This document shows positions 15,641 through 23,575 of a DNA stretch of 35,571 nucleotides, piece after piece. Within the stretch, counting starts at the first letter, position 1, and the number at the start of each line of letters is the position of its first letter. The notes beneath the pieces were generated by a model. It did no database searches and was not told where the DNA came from. It saw nothing but the letters and a program-made list of their open reading frames with translations. A program made the translations under genes and the position numbers. Source of the stretch: [Streptosporangium] indianense. GTDB taxonomy: Bacteria > Actinomycetota > Actinomycetes > Streptomycetales > Streptomycetaceae. The stretch covers positions 1 to 35,571 of the forward strand of contig NZ_JAKEIO010000079.1 in the NCBI RefSeq assembly GCF_021474405.1, written 5' to 3'.

Positions 15641-16402
15641 TCAGGCGTGGGACAGCGCGAAGGAGACCAGGAAGCCGCTGACCGTGACGAGTCCGATCGC
15701 CAGGTGCGCTTCCTGGAAGGCCTCCGGGATCATGGTGTCGGCGATCATGGCGAGGATCGCACCGGCGGCCACGGCCGTCACGCCCGCGATCACGGTGGGC
15801 GAGAAACCGCCCAGGACGGCGTACCCGAGGACGGCGGACACGGTGCTCGCGACGGCGATGGCGCCCCACACGGCGAAGACGTACCCCTTGCTGCGGCCGG
15901 ACTTCTTCATCCCGGCCGAACTGGACAGACCCTCCGGGATGTTGCTGATGAACACCGCAGCGACGGTCACGAGGCTGACCGCGCCACCGTCGAGCAGACT
16001 GACGCCGATCACCGCCGACTCGGGCACACCGTCGAGCAGCGCGCCCAGCGCCAGGGCCAGGCCCGAGCCGCTCTGCTGTTCCTCGGACGGCTGCGTCTGC
16101 TCGCTGTGGTAGCCGGATCGCTTGCGGTGGCGAGCGCCCCGGCGTGCGAGCCAGAGATTGCCTCCCGTGTAGGCAGCCGCTCCGGCCAGTGTCCCGACAG
16201 CCGCCGGTCCGAGCCCGCCCTGTTCGTATGCCTCGCCGACCAGTTCGAAGGAGACGGCGGAGAGAAGCACGCCGGCACCGAACGCCATCACCAGCGCGAT
16301 GACCTTCTGCGAGACGCGCATCCCGTAGCCGAACACCGCTCCCAGCAGGAGCGCACTTCCTGCCAGCAGCCCCCAACCACCTGCTTGGATCACCTCGGAC
16401 AT
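15641..16402 (-). CDS. ZIP-family divalent metal transporter
   Basis: The 253-residue protein has about eight membrane helices and a His/Gln/Ser-rich cytoplasmic loop (RHRKRSGYHSEQTQPSEEQQ) after helix 3. The metal-site helices are recognisable: ALGALLDGVPESAVIG (helix IV) and FISNIPEGLSSS (helix V). In helix V the usual HNxPEG becomes SNIPEG. ZIP proteins import zinc or other divalent metals into the cytoplasm. The start ATG 16402 lacks a good ribosome site. I see no Zur-like palindrome upstream. Confidence 0.87.
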   Translation of the reverse strand: MSEVIQAGGWGLLAGSALLLGAVFGYGMRVSQKVIALVMAFGAGVLLSAVSFELVGEAYEQGGLGPAAVGTLAGAAAYTGGNLWLARRGARHRKRSGYHSEQTQPSEEQQSGSGLALALGALLDGVPESAVIGVSLLDGGAVSLVTVAAVFISNIPEGLSSSAGMKKSGRSKGYVFAVWGAIAVASTVSAVLGYAVLGGFSPTVIAGVTAVAAGAILAMIADTMIPEAFQEAHLAIGLVTVSGFLVSFALSHA

Positions 16403-16601
16403 GCGGCGCGTGTACCCGCGTGAGGGTGATCGGCACCTGTGACCGCCTACCGCGTGTCAGACGAACCACGGAGCAACCGACACGGCACCGCCCGCTCGGC
16501 GGCCCCGTGCCACCGGCCGACATCCCTGAGGCCACGGCTCCTCGGTAGGAGGTACGACGCCCCGGTTCGCTGTCGTAGTGCGGGCATGGCATACGCAAGA
16601 C

Positions 16602-17690
16602 TCACTCGCAGACGACCCGTATCCGGCCCTCGGCCAAGACCTCCAGCGCCAGAGCGACCAGGTCGTAGTGCGTGCCGTTCGCTGTCAGGACGTGGGAGAG
16701 ATGGTCTCGCGCCGTGGCGGCGTTCCGCCAGAGCAGGGTTGCGGGTGCTGTGTAGCCGAAGCCGCCGCGCAGGCAGTCCGCGAGTGCGTCCACGCAGCCG
16801 CCGAAGTAGCCGCCCGGCCCGTTGACGGCTTCGCCGAGTGCGAGGAAGAGGCCCGGCTCGTCGGTGATGTGCCGGCCCTCCAGCTCGTACACGCCTCCGG
16901 CCGGGCGGCTCCGGCGGTCGAGTCGGCAGCCCCGCTCGCGGACCAGTTCGAGCCACGCCTCGCGCTGCCGGGTGTCCAGTCCCGTCCACGCTCCGGCCGT
17001 CTCCGGCGGACCGGCGAGCCATCGGTCCCAGACGGGGCGGGCGTATCTGGGCACGGGCCTTTCGACCTCGTCCTGGAGCTCCAGGTCGATCAGAGCCGGT
17101 CCATGCGAGGAGGGGCGCCACGCGCGGACCTTGGGCCGCAGCAGCCGGTCGGTGAGCGGCGCGCCGTGGTCGTCCCGTATCTCCAGCCAGGCCTCGTCCA
17201 GGTCCAGCGCACGTCGGGTGCCCGTCGCCAGGGCACGCCGCAGCCGGTCGCTCGGGGCGAGGCCCCGTAGGACGAGCGACGGAGCGGGCTGCTCGTCGAG
17301 CAGGACCCGGGCGAACTCCCGACATGATCCCAGCCATCGGTACCCGTCGTGCAGGCGTACCGGACGCCGGTACCCCTCGGGCGGGCCCATGTAGTCGTCC
17401 AGGCCCGTGAGGACGAGGGCACCCGATCGCCCCTGCCGACCGAGACTCTCCGCGTCTTCCAGCAGCCAGGGGTCGAGTGTCCTGTCCTCTGGAACGAGCC
17501 ACACCCGGCAGCCGACCCAGCCACGCACATCGGTGCCGTCGGCCGCCCAGTCGAAGAGTTCGTAGACGGCACGCCGGGGCTCCCGGAACAGTCCCTGCAC
17601 CTCGTCGCAGACGCCCCAGACGTGGCCGTGCTCCGACTCCGTCAAGGCATACCGTCGCTGTCCGCTGCCCCCGTACACGGGGGAGATCAT
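16602..17690 (-). CDS. Barstar-domain protein with long N-terminal region
   Basis: The 362-residue protein ends in a barstar-like domain (about residues 275-362: YELEGRHITDEPGLFLALGE, then GPGGYFGGCVDALADCLRGG). Barstar is the inhibitor of the secreted ribonuclease barnase; Streptomyces carries many such proteins. The N-terminal 260 residues (GHVWGVCDEVQGLF, GYRRPVRLHDGYRWLGSC) recur, as I recall, in other Streptomyces barstar-family proteins and have no clear function. I chose ATG 17690 because the recognisable sequence starts there; the frame is open to 17915 and no start has a good ribosome site. No barnase-like toxin gene is adjacent, so the protein is an orphan immunity candidate or has another partner. 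Confidence 0.8.
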   Translation of the reverse strand: MISPVYGGSGQRRYALTESEHGHVWGVCDEVQGLFREPRRAVYELFDWAADGTDVRGWVGCRVWLVPEDRTLDPWLLEDAESLGRQGRSGALVLTGLDDYMGPPEGYRRPVRLHDGYRWLGSCREFARVLLDEQPAPSLVLRGLAPSDRLRRALATGTRRALDLDEAWLEIRDDHGAPLTDRLLRPKVRAWRPSSHGPALIDLELQDEVERPVPRYARPVWDRWLAGPPETAGAWTGLDTRQREAWLELVRERGCRLDRRSRPAGGVYELEGRHITDEPGLFLALGEAVNGPGGYFGGCVDALADCLRGGFGYTAPATLLWRNAATARDHLSHVLTANGTHYDLVALALEVLAEGRIRVVCE

Positions 17691-17913
17691 GCCCGGGTCA
17701 GGAGACGGCCGCGCGGCCTTTTCGCCCACGGCCCGGCAGCCGGGTGTTCCGCGTGCCTTCCGCCGTTCGAGGGGTCGGCGGTCCCGTGTGGTGGTCATGG
17801 CGACGAGTTTCGGGGCGCGGCGGGTCTGTGAGTGCGACGGTCGGCGAGAGGCACCTGGACAGATGATCATCGGGCCGTACGCATCCCGAGCGGCCGCTCG
17901 CGAGGAGGACGAC

Positions 17914-18489
17914 ATGACCGCCCCCTACACGTTCGACGTCTTCTCCAGCCTCGACGGCTACGGCGCCGCAAGCGCCGACTGGACCGGCTATTGGGGCAAA
18001 CAAGGACCCGAACTGCTCGATCGCCGCCTCGCCCTGTACGGCGAGGGGCAACGGATGGTCTTCGGGGCGAACACCTACCGGGCCTTCGCGCAGATGCTGG
18101 CCACGAGTACGGAGGACTCCGACGTGCGTGACCCGTGGGTGACGCGGATGAGGAACCTGCCGACGACGGTGGTGTCGAGGACGCTCGAAGGCCCCCTCGA
18201 CTGGCCGGACGCCACCGTGGTGAGCGGTGACGCGGTCGACGTGGTCGCCCGGCTCAAGGAGGAGTCCGACGTACCGTTGCGTTCACACGGCAGCCTGTCG
18301 ATGAACCGGGCGTTGATGGCCGCCGGTCTGGTCGACCGCTTGCAGGTGACGCTCTTTCCGGTCATCACCGGCCGGACCGGCCTGGACCCGGTCTTCCGGG
18401 GTGCGGCAGACTTCGACCTGGAGCTGATCGAGGCCCGGACGCTCGACGGTCACATCCAGGAACTCATCTACCGCCCCAGGCTGCACTGA
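17914..18489 (+). CDS. RibD C-terminal/DHFR-like reductase
   Basis: The 191-residue protein begins TAPYTFDVFSSLDGYG, matching the common 'S.DG...' opening of RibD-C/dihydrofolate-reductase-fold proteins. The NADPH-fold segments MVFGANTYRAF, TVVSRTL and LRSHGSLSMNRALMAAGLVD follow, then VTLFPVITGRTGLDPVF. Family members reduce pteridine-like or riboflavin-precursor substrates, but most Streptomyces paralogues are uncharacterised. ATG 17914 has GAGGAGGA just upstream; this is far better than the earlier in-frame starts. The gene is divergent from the barstar-domain gene. Confidence 0.9.
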   Translation: MTAPYTFDVFSSLDGYGAASADWTGYWGKQGPELLDRRLALYGEGQRMVFGANTYRAFAQMLATSTEDSDVRDPWVTRMRNLPTTVVSRTLEGPLDWPDATVVSGDAVDVVARLKEESDVPLRSHGSLSMNRALMAAGLVDRLQVTLFPVITGRTGLDPVFRGAADFDLELIEARTLDGHIQELIYRPRLH

Positions 18490-18516
18490 GCCCTCCCTCC
18501 GGGGGGGCGCCCCCGC

Positions 18517-18810
18517 TCAGGCGTTGGCGTGGCGTCGCCAGGCCGTCCTGCGGGGGGCGGCGTGGTGGACGGGCTCGGCGGGCCGGTCGGCCTGCCCGCG
18601 CCTCAGCCACAGGGCCGTCATGGCCAGCAGGGAGGCGAACACCACCAGGAACACCACCGACACCCACATCTGCCTGCTTCCCGGGTCGGCCCACCCCGCC
18701 GACCCGGCCGAAGCGGCCCACAGAACCGCTCCCCCGGCGTAAAAGGTGCGCATCCGGCGCAGCTGCCGCAGGGCTCGTACGGACTCAGCGTGATCAGTTT
18801 CCGAAGCCAT
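18517..18810 (-). CDS. Small two-helix membrane protein, hypothetical
   Basis: The 97-residue protein has two hydrophobic segments (YAGGAVLWAASAGSAGWA and MWVSVVFLVVFASLLAMTAL) flanked by basic residues (RALRQLRRMRTF; RRTAWRRH). No known domain is recognised. ATG 18810 is the first start before the hydrophilic N-terminus; longer frames upstream look non-coding. It is convergent with the reductase gene across a GC-rich 27-bp gap. Confidence 0.6.
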   Translation of the reverse strand: MASETDHAESVRALRQLRRMRTFYAGGAVLWAASAGSAGWADPGSRQMWVSVVFLVVFASLLAMTALWLRRGQADRPAEPVHHAAPRRTAWRRHANA

Positions 18811-18842
18811 GCCGACGCAAGTACCCCGATCCGCGCCGTCTA

Positions 18843-18962
18843 TCAGCCCGGTTTTACACGCACGCTCCCGAGGGCGGCGTCGAGCCCGGCTCGGAGGAAA
18901 AGGCCGTGCGACACGGGCGCGTTCGGGGTGGTCCTGCCTCCCCCCACGGCACCAGCCGCTCG
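18843..18962 (-). pseudogene. Possible C-terminal remnant of a regulator gene
   Basis: Minus-strand frame ends SHGLFLRAGLDAALGSVRV before a stop at 18843. This faintly resembles the last helices of TetR regulators ('dGLaLqAgLDPal..'). It has no start and is cut off near a run of nine C residues (18963-18971). Weak evidence; it may be chance. Confidence 0.2.
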
Positions 18963-18975
18963 CCCCCCCCCACAC

Positions 18976-19215
18976 CTCGACGGGCGCTCCGCGGAGGTGC
19001 ATCTCGGGCACGCCGCGTCCGACCTGACGCCCGAGGGTCTCGGTGAGCTCAACGAGGCGCTGGACGCCGCGGGTATCGACCACACCTCCGAGATCTACCC
19101 CGGCACCGTCCATGGCTTCACCATGTCCGACACCGACGCCTTCGACCCCGACCGGGTGCAACGCCATTGGGACCGGCTGCTCCTGCTCCTCGACCGCGCT
19201 CTGACCGGCAGCTGA
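18976..19215 (+). pseudogene. C-terminal fragment of a dienelactone hydrolase-family gene
   Basis: The last about 79 codons encode EVHLGHAASDLTPEGLGELN, EALDAAGIDHTSEIYPG and VHGFTMSDTDAF. This is the typical C-terminal third of dienelactone hydrolase-family alpha/beta hydrolases, with the catalytic histidine in VHGF and the catalytic aspartate normally in the HAASD segment. The nucleophile Cys/Ser and the whole N-terminal two-thirds are missing. The frame runs upstream only into Pro/Arg-rich non-homologous sequence and a C9 tract. I take it as a truncated, non-functional remnant. Confidence 0.75.
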
Positions 19216-19292
19216 CGGGTACGTGGGTGGCCCGCGTACTCCTGAGCGTGGGGCAACCGACCGCTGTTCCGGCCCTGTTATCTTCTCCGGTC

Positions 19293-19709
19293 ATGCGAGC
19301 CCTCTTCCCAGGATCCTTCGACCCGGTCACTCCAGGGCATCAGGACGTACTCCGCCGCGCCGCCGCCTTGTTCGGCGAGGTCGTAGTCTGCGTCATGCTC
19401 AACCCGAGCAAGTCCGGCCGCTTCCCCGTCGCCGAGCGGCTCGACCGGCTCCGCGCGGCGGCGGACGGCCTGAGCAACGTCACGGTCGACTCCTACACCG
19501 GCGGTCTGCTGGTCGACTACTGCCGCCGTGCCGGGATCGGCGTCGTCGTCCGCGGCGTACGTGGCGTTGCCGACCTGGACTACGAGATGCCGATGGCGCG
19601 CATGAACCACGAACTGGCGGGAGTCGAGACGTTCTTCATCCCTGCGGACCCCGCCCTGGCCCACGTCTCCTCCACCCTCGTCACCGGTCAAGGAGCATCG
19701 CCGCGGTAG
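19293..19709 (+). CDS. coaD: Phosphopantetheine adenylyltransferase (CoaD) paralogue, 3'-truncated
   Basis: The first about 130 residues are a good CoaD match: ATP-binding FPGSFDPVTPGHQDVLRRA, pantetheine-site NPSKSGRFPVAERLDRL, VVRGVRGVADLDYEMPMARM and HVSSTLV. CoaD joins ATP and 4'-phosphopantetheine in the penultimate step of coenzyme A synthesis. Family proteins are about 160 residues; this one stops at 138, losing the C-terminal helix after SSTLV. DNA past that point still carries GTCAAGGAG (V-K-E) out of frame, a trace of the usual SSxLVKE, so the end looks frameshifted. Probably a second, decaying or altered copy; the essential copy would be elsewhere. A TATCTT -10-like box ends 8 nt before ATG, suggesting a leaderless transcript. 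Confidence 0.85.
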   Translation: MRALFPGSFDPVTPGHQDVLRRAAALFGEVVVCVMLNPSKSGRFPVAERLDRLRAAADGLSNVTVDSYTGGLLVDYCRRAGIGVVVRGVRGVADLDYEMPMARMNHELAGVETFFIPADPALAHVSSTLVTGQGASPR

Positions 19710-19984
19710 TGGAAACCGCACGTCACCCCAGGGCCGGGTGCGCGCGGGGCTTCGGGGGCGGAGTCGTACAGCGCGCGACCGCCGGGGAACCTTCCGAGTT
19801 CGGTGGGGAGGGCGGCCCCCGTGCCGAGCTCGTCCGGCGTCCAGCCCGTGACGTCCAGCAGCAGCCCGTCCAGCGGCCCGCCGATGAGCTGAGCATAGGT
19901 GCGTCCGGGACGGGGGCCCGGGTCGGGGTCGTCGTGGTCGTGGCCGTAGACCCGGCCGCGCAGCAGCTGCTCGTCGCCGTTCAT
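19688..19984 (-). CDS. Hypothetical small protein
   Basis: The 98-residue protein contains TYAQLIGGPLDGLLLDVTGW, ALPTELGRFPGGRALYDSAP and ends near GVTCGFHYRGDAP. Similar short 'GGPLDG' proteins occur in Streptomyces as far as I recall, without known function. The ATG at 19984 has GAGAGG about 8 nt upstream. Its 3' end overlaps the broken end of the CoaD paralogue by 22 bp, which supports a rearrangement joint there. Confidence 0.6.
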   Translation of the reverse strand: MNGDEQLLRGRVYGHDHDDPDPGPRPGRTYAQLIGGPLDGLLLDVTGWTPDELGTGAALPTELGRFPGGRALYDSAPEAPRAPGPGVTCGFHYRGDAP

Positions 19985-20088
19985 CCGTTCAGCCTCTCAG
20001 CCACCACTGACAGCGCGGTCCGTGGAGTCACCGCGCGCCGCCGCCCGAAATCGCGGGCATCGCGTGTGTCCCGGCCGAAGATGAAGGC

Positions 20089-20487
20089 ATGACCGACCAT
20101 GACGAATTCCTGGGGTGGGTCAAGACCGCCCTGTACGAGGCTGAGCTTGCGCTGCACAACGGTGACGCGGCTCCCCGCCGCGCGCTCTGGTCGCGCAACG
20201 AGCCCGTGAGCGTCCTCGGAGCGTGGCGCAACGCCCGGGGGCAGGAGGAGTTGGACCGTCTCTTCGCCACGCTGGAGGGGAGTTTCTCCGACTGCACGTC
20301 CTACGTCTTCGAACTGCTGGCGTGCGACGTCTTGGGAGACATGGCCTACACGGCCGGCCTGGAGCACACCTCCGCCTCCGTCGACGGGCAACCACGCACC
20401 TACACGTTGCGGGCCACCCAGGTGTACCGCCGCGAGGACGGCGCGTGGCGGGTGGCCCACCGTCATGCCGACACCGTCGCCGGGTGA
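20089..20487 (+). CDS. SnoaL/DUF4440-like NTF2-fold protein
   Basis: The 132-residue protein fits small NTF2-fold proteins. It has an N-terminal helix pair (FLGWVKTALYEAELALHNGD), then ALWSRNEPVSVLGAWRNARG, a beta-sheet (AYTAGLEHTSAS, TYTLRATQVYRREDG) and the typical C-terminal WRVAHRHADTV. Members act as cyclases, isomerases or uncharacterised ligand-binding proteins. No substrate can be inferred. ATG 20089 has a weak GAAGG site upstream. Its neighbours are hypotheticals, so context gives no clue. Confidence 0.8.
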   Translation: MTDHDEFLGWVKTALYEAELALHNGDAAPRRALWSRNEPVSVLGAWRNARGQEELDRLFATLEGSFSDCTSYVFELLACDVLGDMAYTAGLEHTSASVDGQPRTYTLRATQVYRREDGAWRVAHRHADTVAG

Positions 20488-20813
20488 GCATGCCCGGGGC
20501 GGCCGACGCGGAGCAGGGCCGCGATCGGTCCGCGGATCTCCGGCCCGTAGCCGCGCGTGGTACGCAGACCCTTCCTCAAGTCGGTCCCGGTACGAGCCGG
20601 CCGGCGTCCGTTGCGTCACGGAGCGGTCGATCGCCACTGGGAGCGGACGGATCGGGTCACCGTTACAGCAACACCGAACCTGCCGCCGCCGTTGTCACCT
20701 CGGTCCTCCAGGACAAGCCGGCTCCCTTGCCGAACCACCCCTCCCGCGACGGCATCGCTGCCTTCCTGCGCGACCACGCGTGCGGGCGTTGTCACCGCGG
20801 CCGCGGTGGCGGG

Positions 20814-21135
20814 CTATGCCTGCCAGAGCGCGTTGCGCCTGTGGCGCGCCGGCGGAATGTCCACCGAGTCCACGGCGTCGAGTGCGTGTGCGTCGAGGCC
20901 CGTGTGCACCAGGCCCAGCAGTGTTTCCACTCGGGCTCGCAGCCGCTGCCGCTCCCGGCGTTCCTCCAGCGCCGACCATGCGGTGATGGAACGGTCCCGG
21001 CCGCGTCGGGCGAACGAGTAGACCTTCACCGTGCGGCGGATCGACCGGGGTCGCGGCCTTCGGGACGCTCGCGTGGCGTCGGTGAGGCTGCGTGCGCTGT
21101 ACCTCAGGTCGTAGAGGATCACCGAACGCCAAGGG
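20814..21135 (-). pseudogene. Possible gene remnant, unknown family
   Basis: This minus-strand frame has G/C-biased third positions like real Streptomyces genes and encodes about 105 residues, including VILYDLRYSARSLTDATRAS, RTVKVYSFARRGRDRS and ALEERRERQRLRARVETLLG. It ends at a TAG at 20814. No good start or ribosome site is evident (a GTG at 21203 adds unconvincing sequence). I do not recognise the family. It could be the tail of a transposase or other lost gene, or chance. Confidence 0.25.
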
Positions 21136-21299
21136 GCTCCTGACGGGACGTCGCGAGTGCTTCGGCTCGGTGAGGGGGACAGGTGGTGGGCGGTGCGGGA
21201 CACCGGACTCCGTTCGCAGCCAGCGCCAGGTATCTCCTGGCGGACTACCTGAAGCCCGCCGGACCGGTCGAACGCTCGTTTGCCATGGACGTCACTCTA

Positions 21300-21318
21300 G
21301 CCCGCCGCTTCGGCGGGC
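21300..21318. terminator. GC hairpin, terminator-like
   Basis: GCCCGCC and GGCGGGC form a 7-bp perfect stem around a GCTTC loop, a stable UUCG-like arrangement. It lies 160 bp ahead of the Mrr-like gene and may insulate it from upstream transcription. Confidence 0.4.
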
Positions 21319-21479
21319 CACTTGCCTTCGACGCCCCTTCCCCGCCCCCTCTCGGCCAGGTCGGCATCCACAAGTGGGGCTTCGCACATGGGGCTTGGCG
21401 GTGAAGCCGGTGATCTTGGGAAGACGCTGGGGGTGATCTTGCTGTTGGCCCCCTGAGGGGTCCCATGAGGGGGGATGTC

Positions 21480-22280
21480 GTGACAGTGCCTGTGCGTCGT
21501 ACGCCGTTCGTGAACCGGAGCCGCTATGGATTCGATCTTCGGTCGACGGCCTTGTTCTTCGTGTTTCTCGCCGTGGTCGTGTGTGCCCTGGGACTGGCCG
21601 CCCGGGTGGCGGCGGGTGCCGTGGAGCGGCGCCCCGCCTGGGTGTTCGTGCTGGTCGCGATAGCCGTCGCCGGCTGCCTCGGCCTACGGCGCCGGTGGCG
21701 TCTGGCGGGTGTGGCGCGTCGGGCGGCGGCCGCCCTGGACGAGGCGGCCAGGGAAGCAGCCGAGGTACTGGACGCCCCGGACCCCGCTGAGTCCGTGCCC
21801 GCACCCGTCTCCGCCACAGCCCCCACCACCCCCATCGCCGCCGTCGTCGTCGACTACGACGCCCTGACGCCGGAGGGGTTCGAGGAGGCGATCGCCGGGC
21901 TGTGTGAACGCGACGGCTGCACGGAGGTCGAAGTCGTCGGAGGTGCCGGGGACTTGGGCGCTGATGTCATGGCTGTGACACCCGACGGGCGCCGGGCCGT
22001 CATCCAGTGCAAGCAGTACGGCGAGTCGAACCGCGTCGGCTCGCAGGATCTGCAGCGCTTCGGCGGCACGTGCTTCAGCGTGCACGAGGCCGATCTGGCC
22101 GTGCTGGTCACCACGAGCGACTTCACGGCGCCGGCGCTGGAGTACGCCGAGCAGTGCGGGATCGTGTGCGTGAACCGGGAGGGCCTGGAGGCGTGGACGG
22201 ACGGCAGCGGCCCCCAGCCCTGGGGGGCCGCACTGGAGGACGGGACAGCGGGGTGGGAGGCAGCCGGATCCGGGTGCTGA
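21480..22280 (+). CDS. Membrane-anchored Mrr-like restriction endonuclease
   Basis: The 266-residue protein has two N-terminal membrane helices (about residues 22-43 and 49-67). An Ala/Pro-rich linker follows, then a cytoplasmic PD-(D/E)XK nuclease domain (about 125-240). The catalytic core is Asp162 in DLGADVM followed by Gln176-Cys-Lys178 (VIQCKQYG), the D-X(13)-QxK pattern of Mrr-type enzymes. LALVTT-like sequence (AVLVTTSDFTAPALEYAEQC) also fits Mrr. Mrr proteins cut methylated or otherwise modified DNA. GTG 21480 is favoured because GGGGGG lies 5 nt upstream; ATG 21465 is an alternative adding five residues. It leads a plus-strand group with the Fic-like gene. Confidence 0.88.
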   Translation: MTVPVRRTPFVNRSRYGFDLRSTALFFVFLAVVVCALGLAARVAAGAVERRPAWVFVLVAIAVAGCLGLRRRWRLAGVARRAAAALDEAAREAAEVLDAPDPAESVPAPVSATAPTTPIAAVVVDYDALTPEGFEEAIAGLCERDGCTEVEVVGGAGDLGADVMAVTPDGRRAVIQCKQYGESNRVGSQDLQRFGGTCFSVHEADLAVLVTTSDFTAPALEYAEQCGIVCVNREGLEAWTDGSGPQPWGAALEDGTAGWEAAGSGC

Positions 22281-22476
22281 GCGGTGTGGCGTCACCAGCC
22301 GGCGTCGCAGCAGACGAGCGCGGCCCGGCTGTAATCGACTTGATCGGGTCCGGGACCGGTGTGGCAAGCTGCCCGCGTGGCGATACCTGCACGAAGGGGA
22401 CTTCGACGGCGGGCCGGTCGGGCACTGGTGCTGCCCGCGTGACTCGATCACCACCCCCGAGGAGACACTCCCCCGC

Positions 22477-23496
22477 GTGGTCGCGGCGCTGTGTGAATGG
22501 CGCGCGTGGCTAGAGAGCCTCGCCGGATGGATCGAGGCGTACCCGCTGAACCTCGGCACCGTCGAGGACGACCGGCTCCTGTGGGAGCGCGCGGCCCGCA
22601 ATCTGATCCTCCAGGTGACCGACCGCACCGGCTGCGGCAGCGGCTGGCACGGGCACTGCGGGCAGGTACTCACCTGGTTCCTCGACCGCTGGGACGTCGC
22701 GCCCGACGTCGCGCAGGAGCTGGTCGGCCATGCGATCGGCGGGCGGTTCGAGAGCTGGACCGGCCCCGACTCCGCACTGGTCGACGACGTCGCGGAGCAG
22801 CTCGCGCGGTCGCTACGGCCGTCCGACCGTGCTCGGTCCGCCGAACCGCTGCCGGACCACCTCGAACGCTGGCTGTCGGTGCGGCGAAGTGTGCCGTGGC
22901 AGCAGGCCCGGGACAGCGGCCCGCACGGACCGGCGATCCCGCGTCGCGACGGCGCGGCCGAGGACATCCGCGGCTTCGACGGCGCCCTGGACCCGGCCCG
23001 GGCCGAAGGCCTGCTCGCCGCCCTGGAGCTGATGCGATCCGACGCCGCGCGCGGCGCCCGCCTCGACGTCGGGCTGCTGCGCCGCTGGCAGCAGCACGTC
23101 CTGGGCACCCCACAGCTCCCGCCACTGCGCACCCTGCCTGCCTTCGCGAAGGGCGGCCGGGAACGCTACGGCATCACCCCCGGCCTCCAGGGCCGCCTGG
23201 ATGCCTGCCTGGCCGAGAGCACGCACGAGGCCGAGCCGCCCCTCCCCCTGACCGCTCGCGCCGCACGCGCCCACCTCGACGTCTGTTTCTTCCATCCCTT
23301 CGACGACGGCAACGCCCGCTGCGCCTTCCTCACCCTGCTCTTCGTCCTCGCCCGCGAAGGCATCGCCCTCGACGACGTGATCCTGCTGCGGCGCGTGTCC
23401 TTCCGGGCCGACGAGCCCCAGGACGCGCTCACCCTGGCCTCGCACATCGACCTCCACATCGCCGAGACCCGGCGCCATGCCGTCTCACCCGATTGA
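22477..23496 (+). CDS. Fic-like protein with non-canonical motif
   Basis: The 339-residue protein carries a Fic/Doc core near its C-terminus, HPFDDGNAR, with the motif histidine at residue 273. Fic enzymes transfer AMP or phosphate from nucleotides to protein side chains. The canonical HxFx(D/E)GNGRxxR is altered here: GNGR is GNAR, and the second Arg is Phe (GNARCAF). Helices either side (TARAARAHLDVCFF, LTLLFVLAREGIALDDVILL) fit the fold. The N-terminal 150 residues are Trp/Arg-rich and unrecognised. GTG 22477 lacks a good ribosome site. Coding-like sequence in the same frame extends upstream to about 22380 (WRYLHEGDFDGGPVGHWCC) with no ATG/GTG start, so the true N-terminus is uncertain. 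Confidence 0.75.
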   Translation: MVAALCEWRAWLESLAGWIEAYPLNLGTVEDDRLLWERAARNLILQVTDRTGCGSGWHGHCGQVLTWFLDRWDVAPDVAQELVGHAIGGRFESWTGPDSALVDDVAEQLARSLRPSDRARSAEPLPDHLERWLSVRRSVPWQQARDSGPHGPAIPRRDGAAEDIRGFDGALDPARAEGLLAALELMRSDAARGARLDVGLLRRWQQHVLGTPQLPPLRTLPAFAKGGRERYGITPGLQGRLDACLAESTHEAEPPLPLTARAARAHLDVCFFHPFDDGNARCAFLTLLFVLAREGIALDDVILLRRVSFRADEPQDALTLASHIDLHIAETRRHAVSPD

Positions 23497-23575
23497 GTGC
23501 CTGGTGGTCCCGGTAAGACGGGCGCGGCGGGGTAATGGGATGTCGTTCAGCACGCCTTTGGAGAAGGAGCCGAGG

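Larger units (their letters stand above)
20488..21479. other. About 1 kb without a convincing intact gene
   Basis: All frames here are short, Arg/Pro-rich and without recognisable domains. The exception is a minus-strand stretch described separately at 20814-21135. A hairpin lies at 21300-21318 and GGTGATCTTG is directly repeated near 21408 and 21431. This looks like decayed or regulatory sequence ahead of the Mrr-like gene. Confidence 0.5.

Noticed and set aside
22300..22400. tRNA-like sequence before the Fic-like gene
   Set aside because: No acceptor stem, anticodon or TPsiC arm could be paired.
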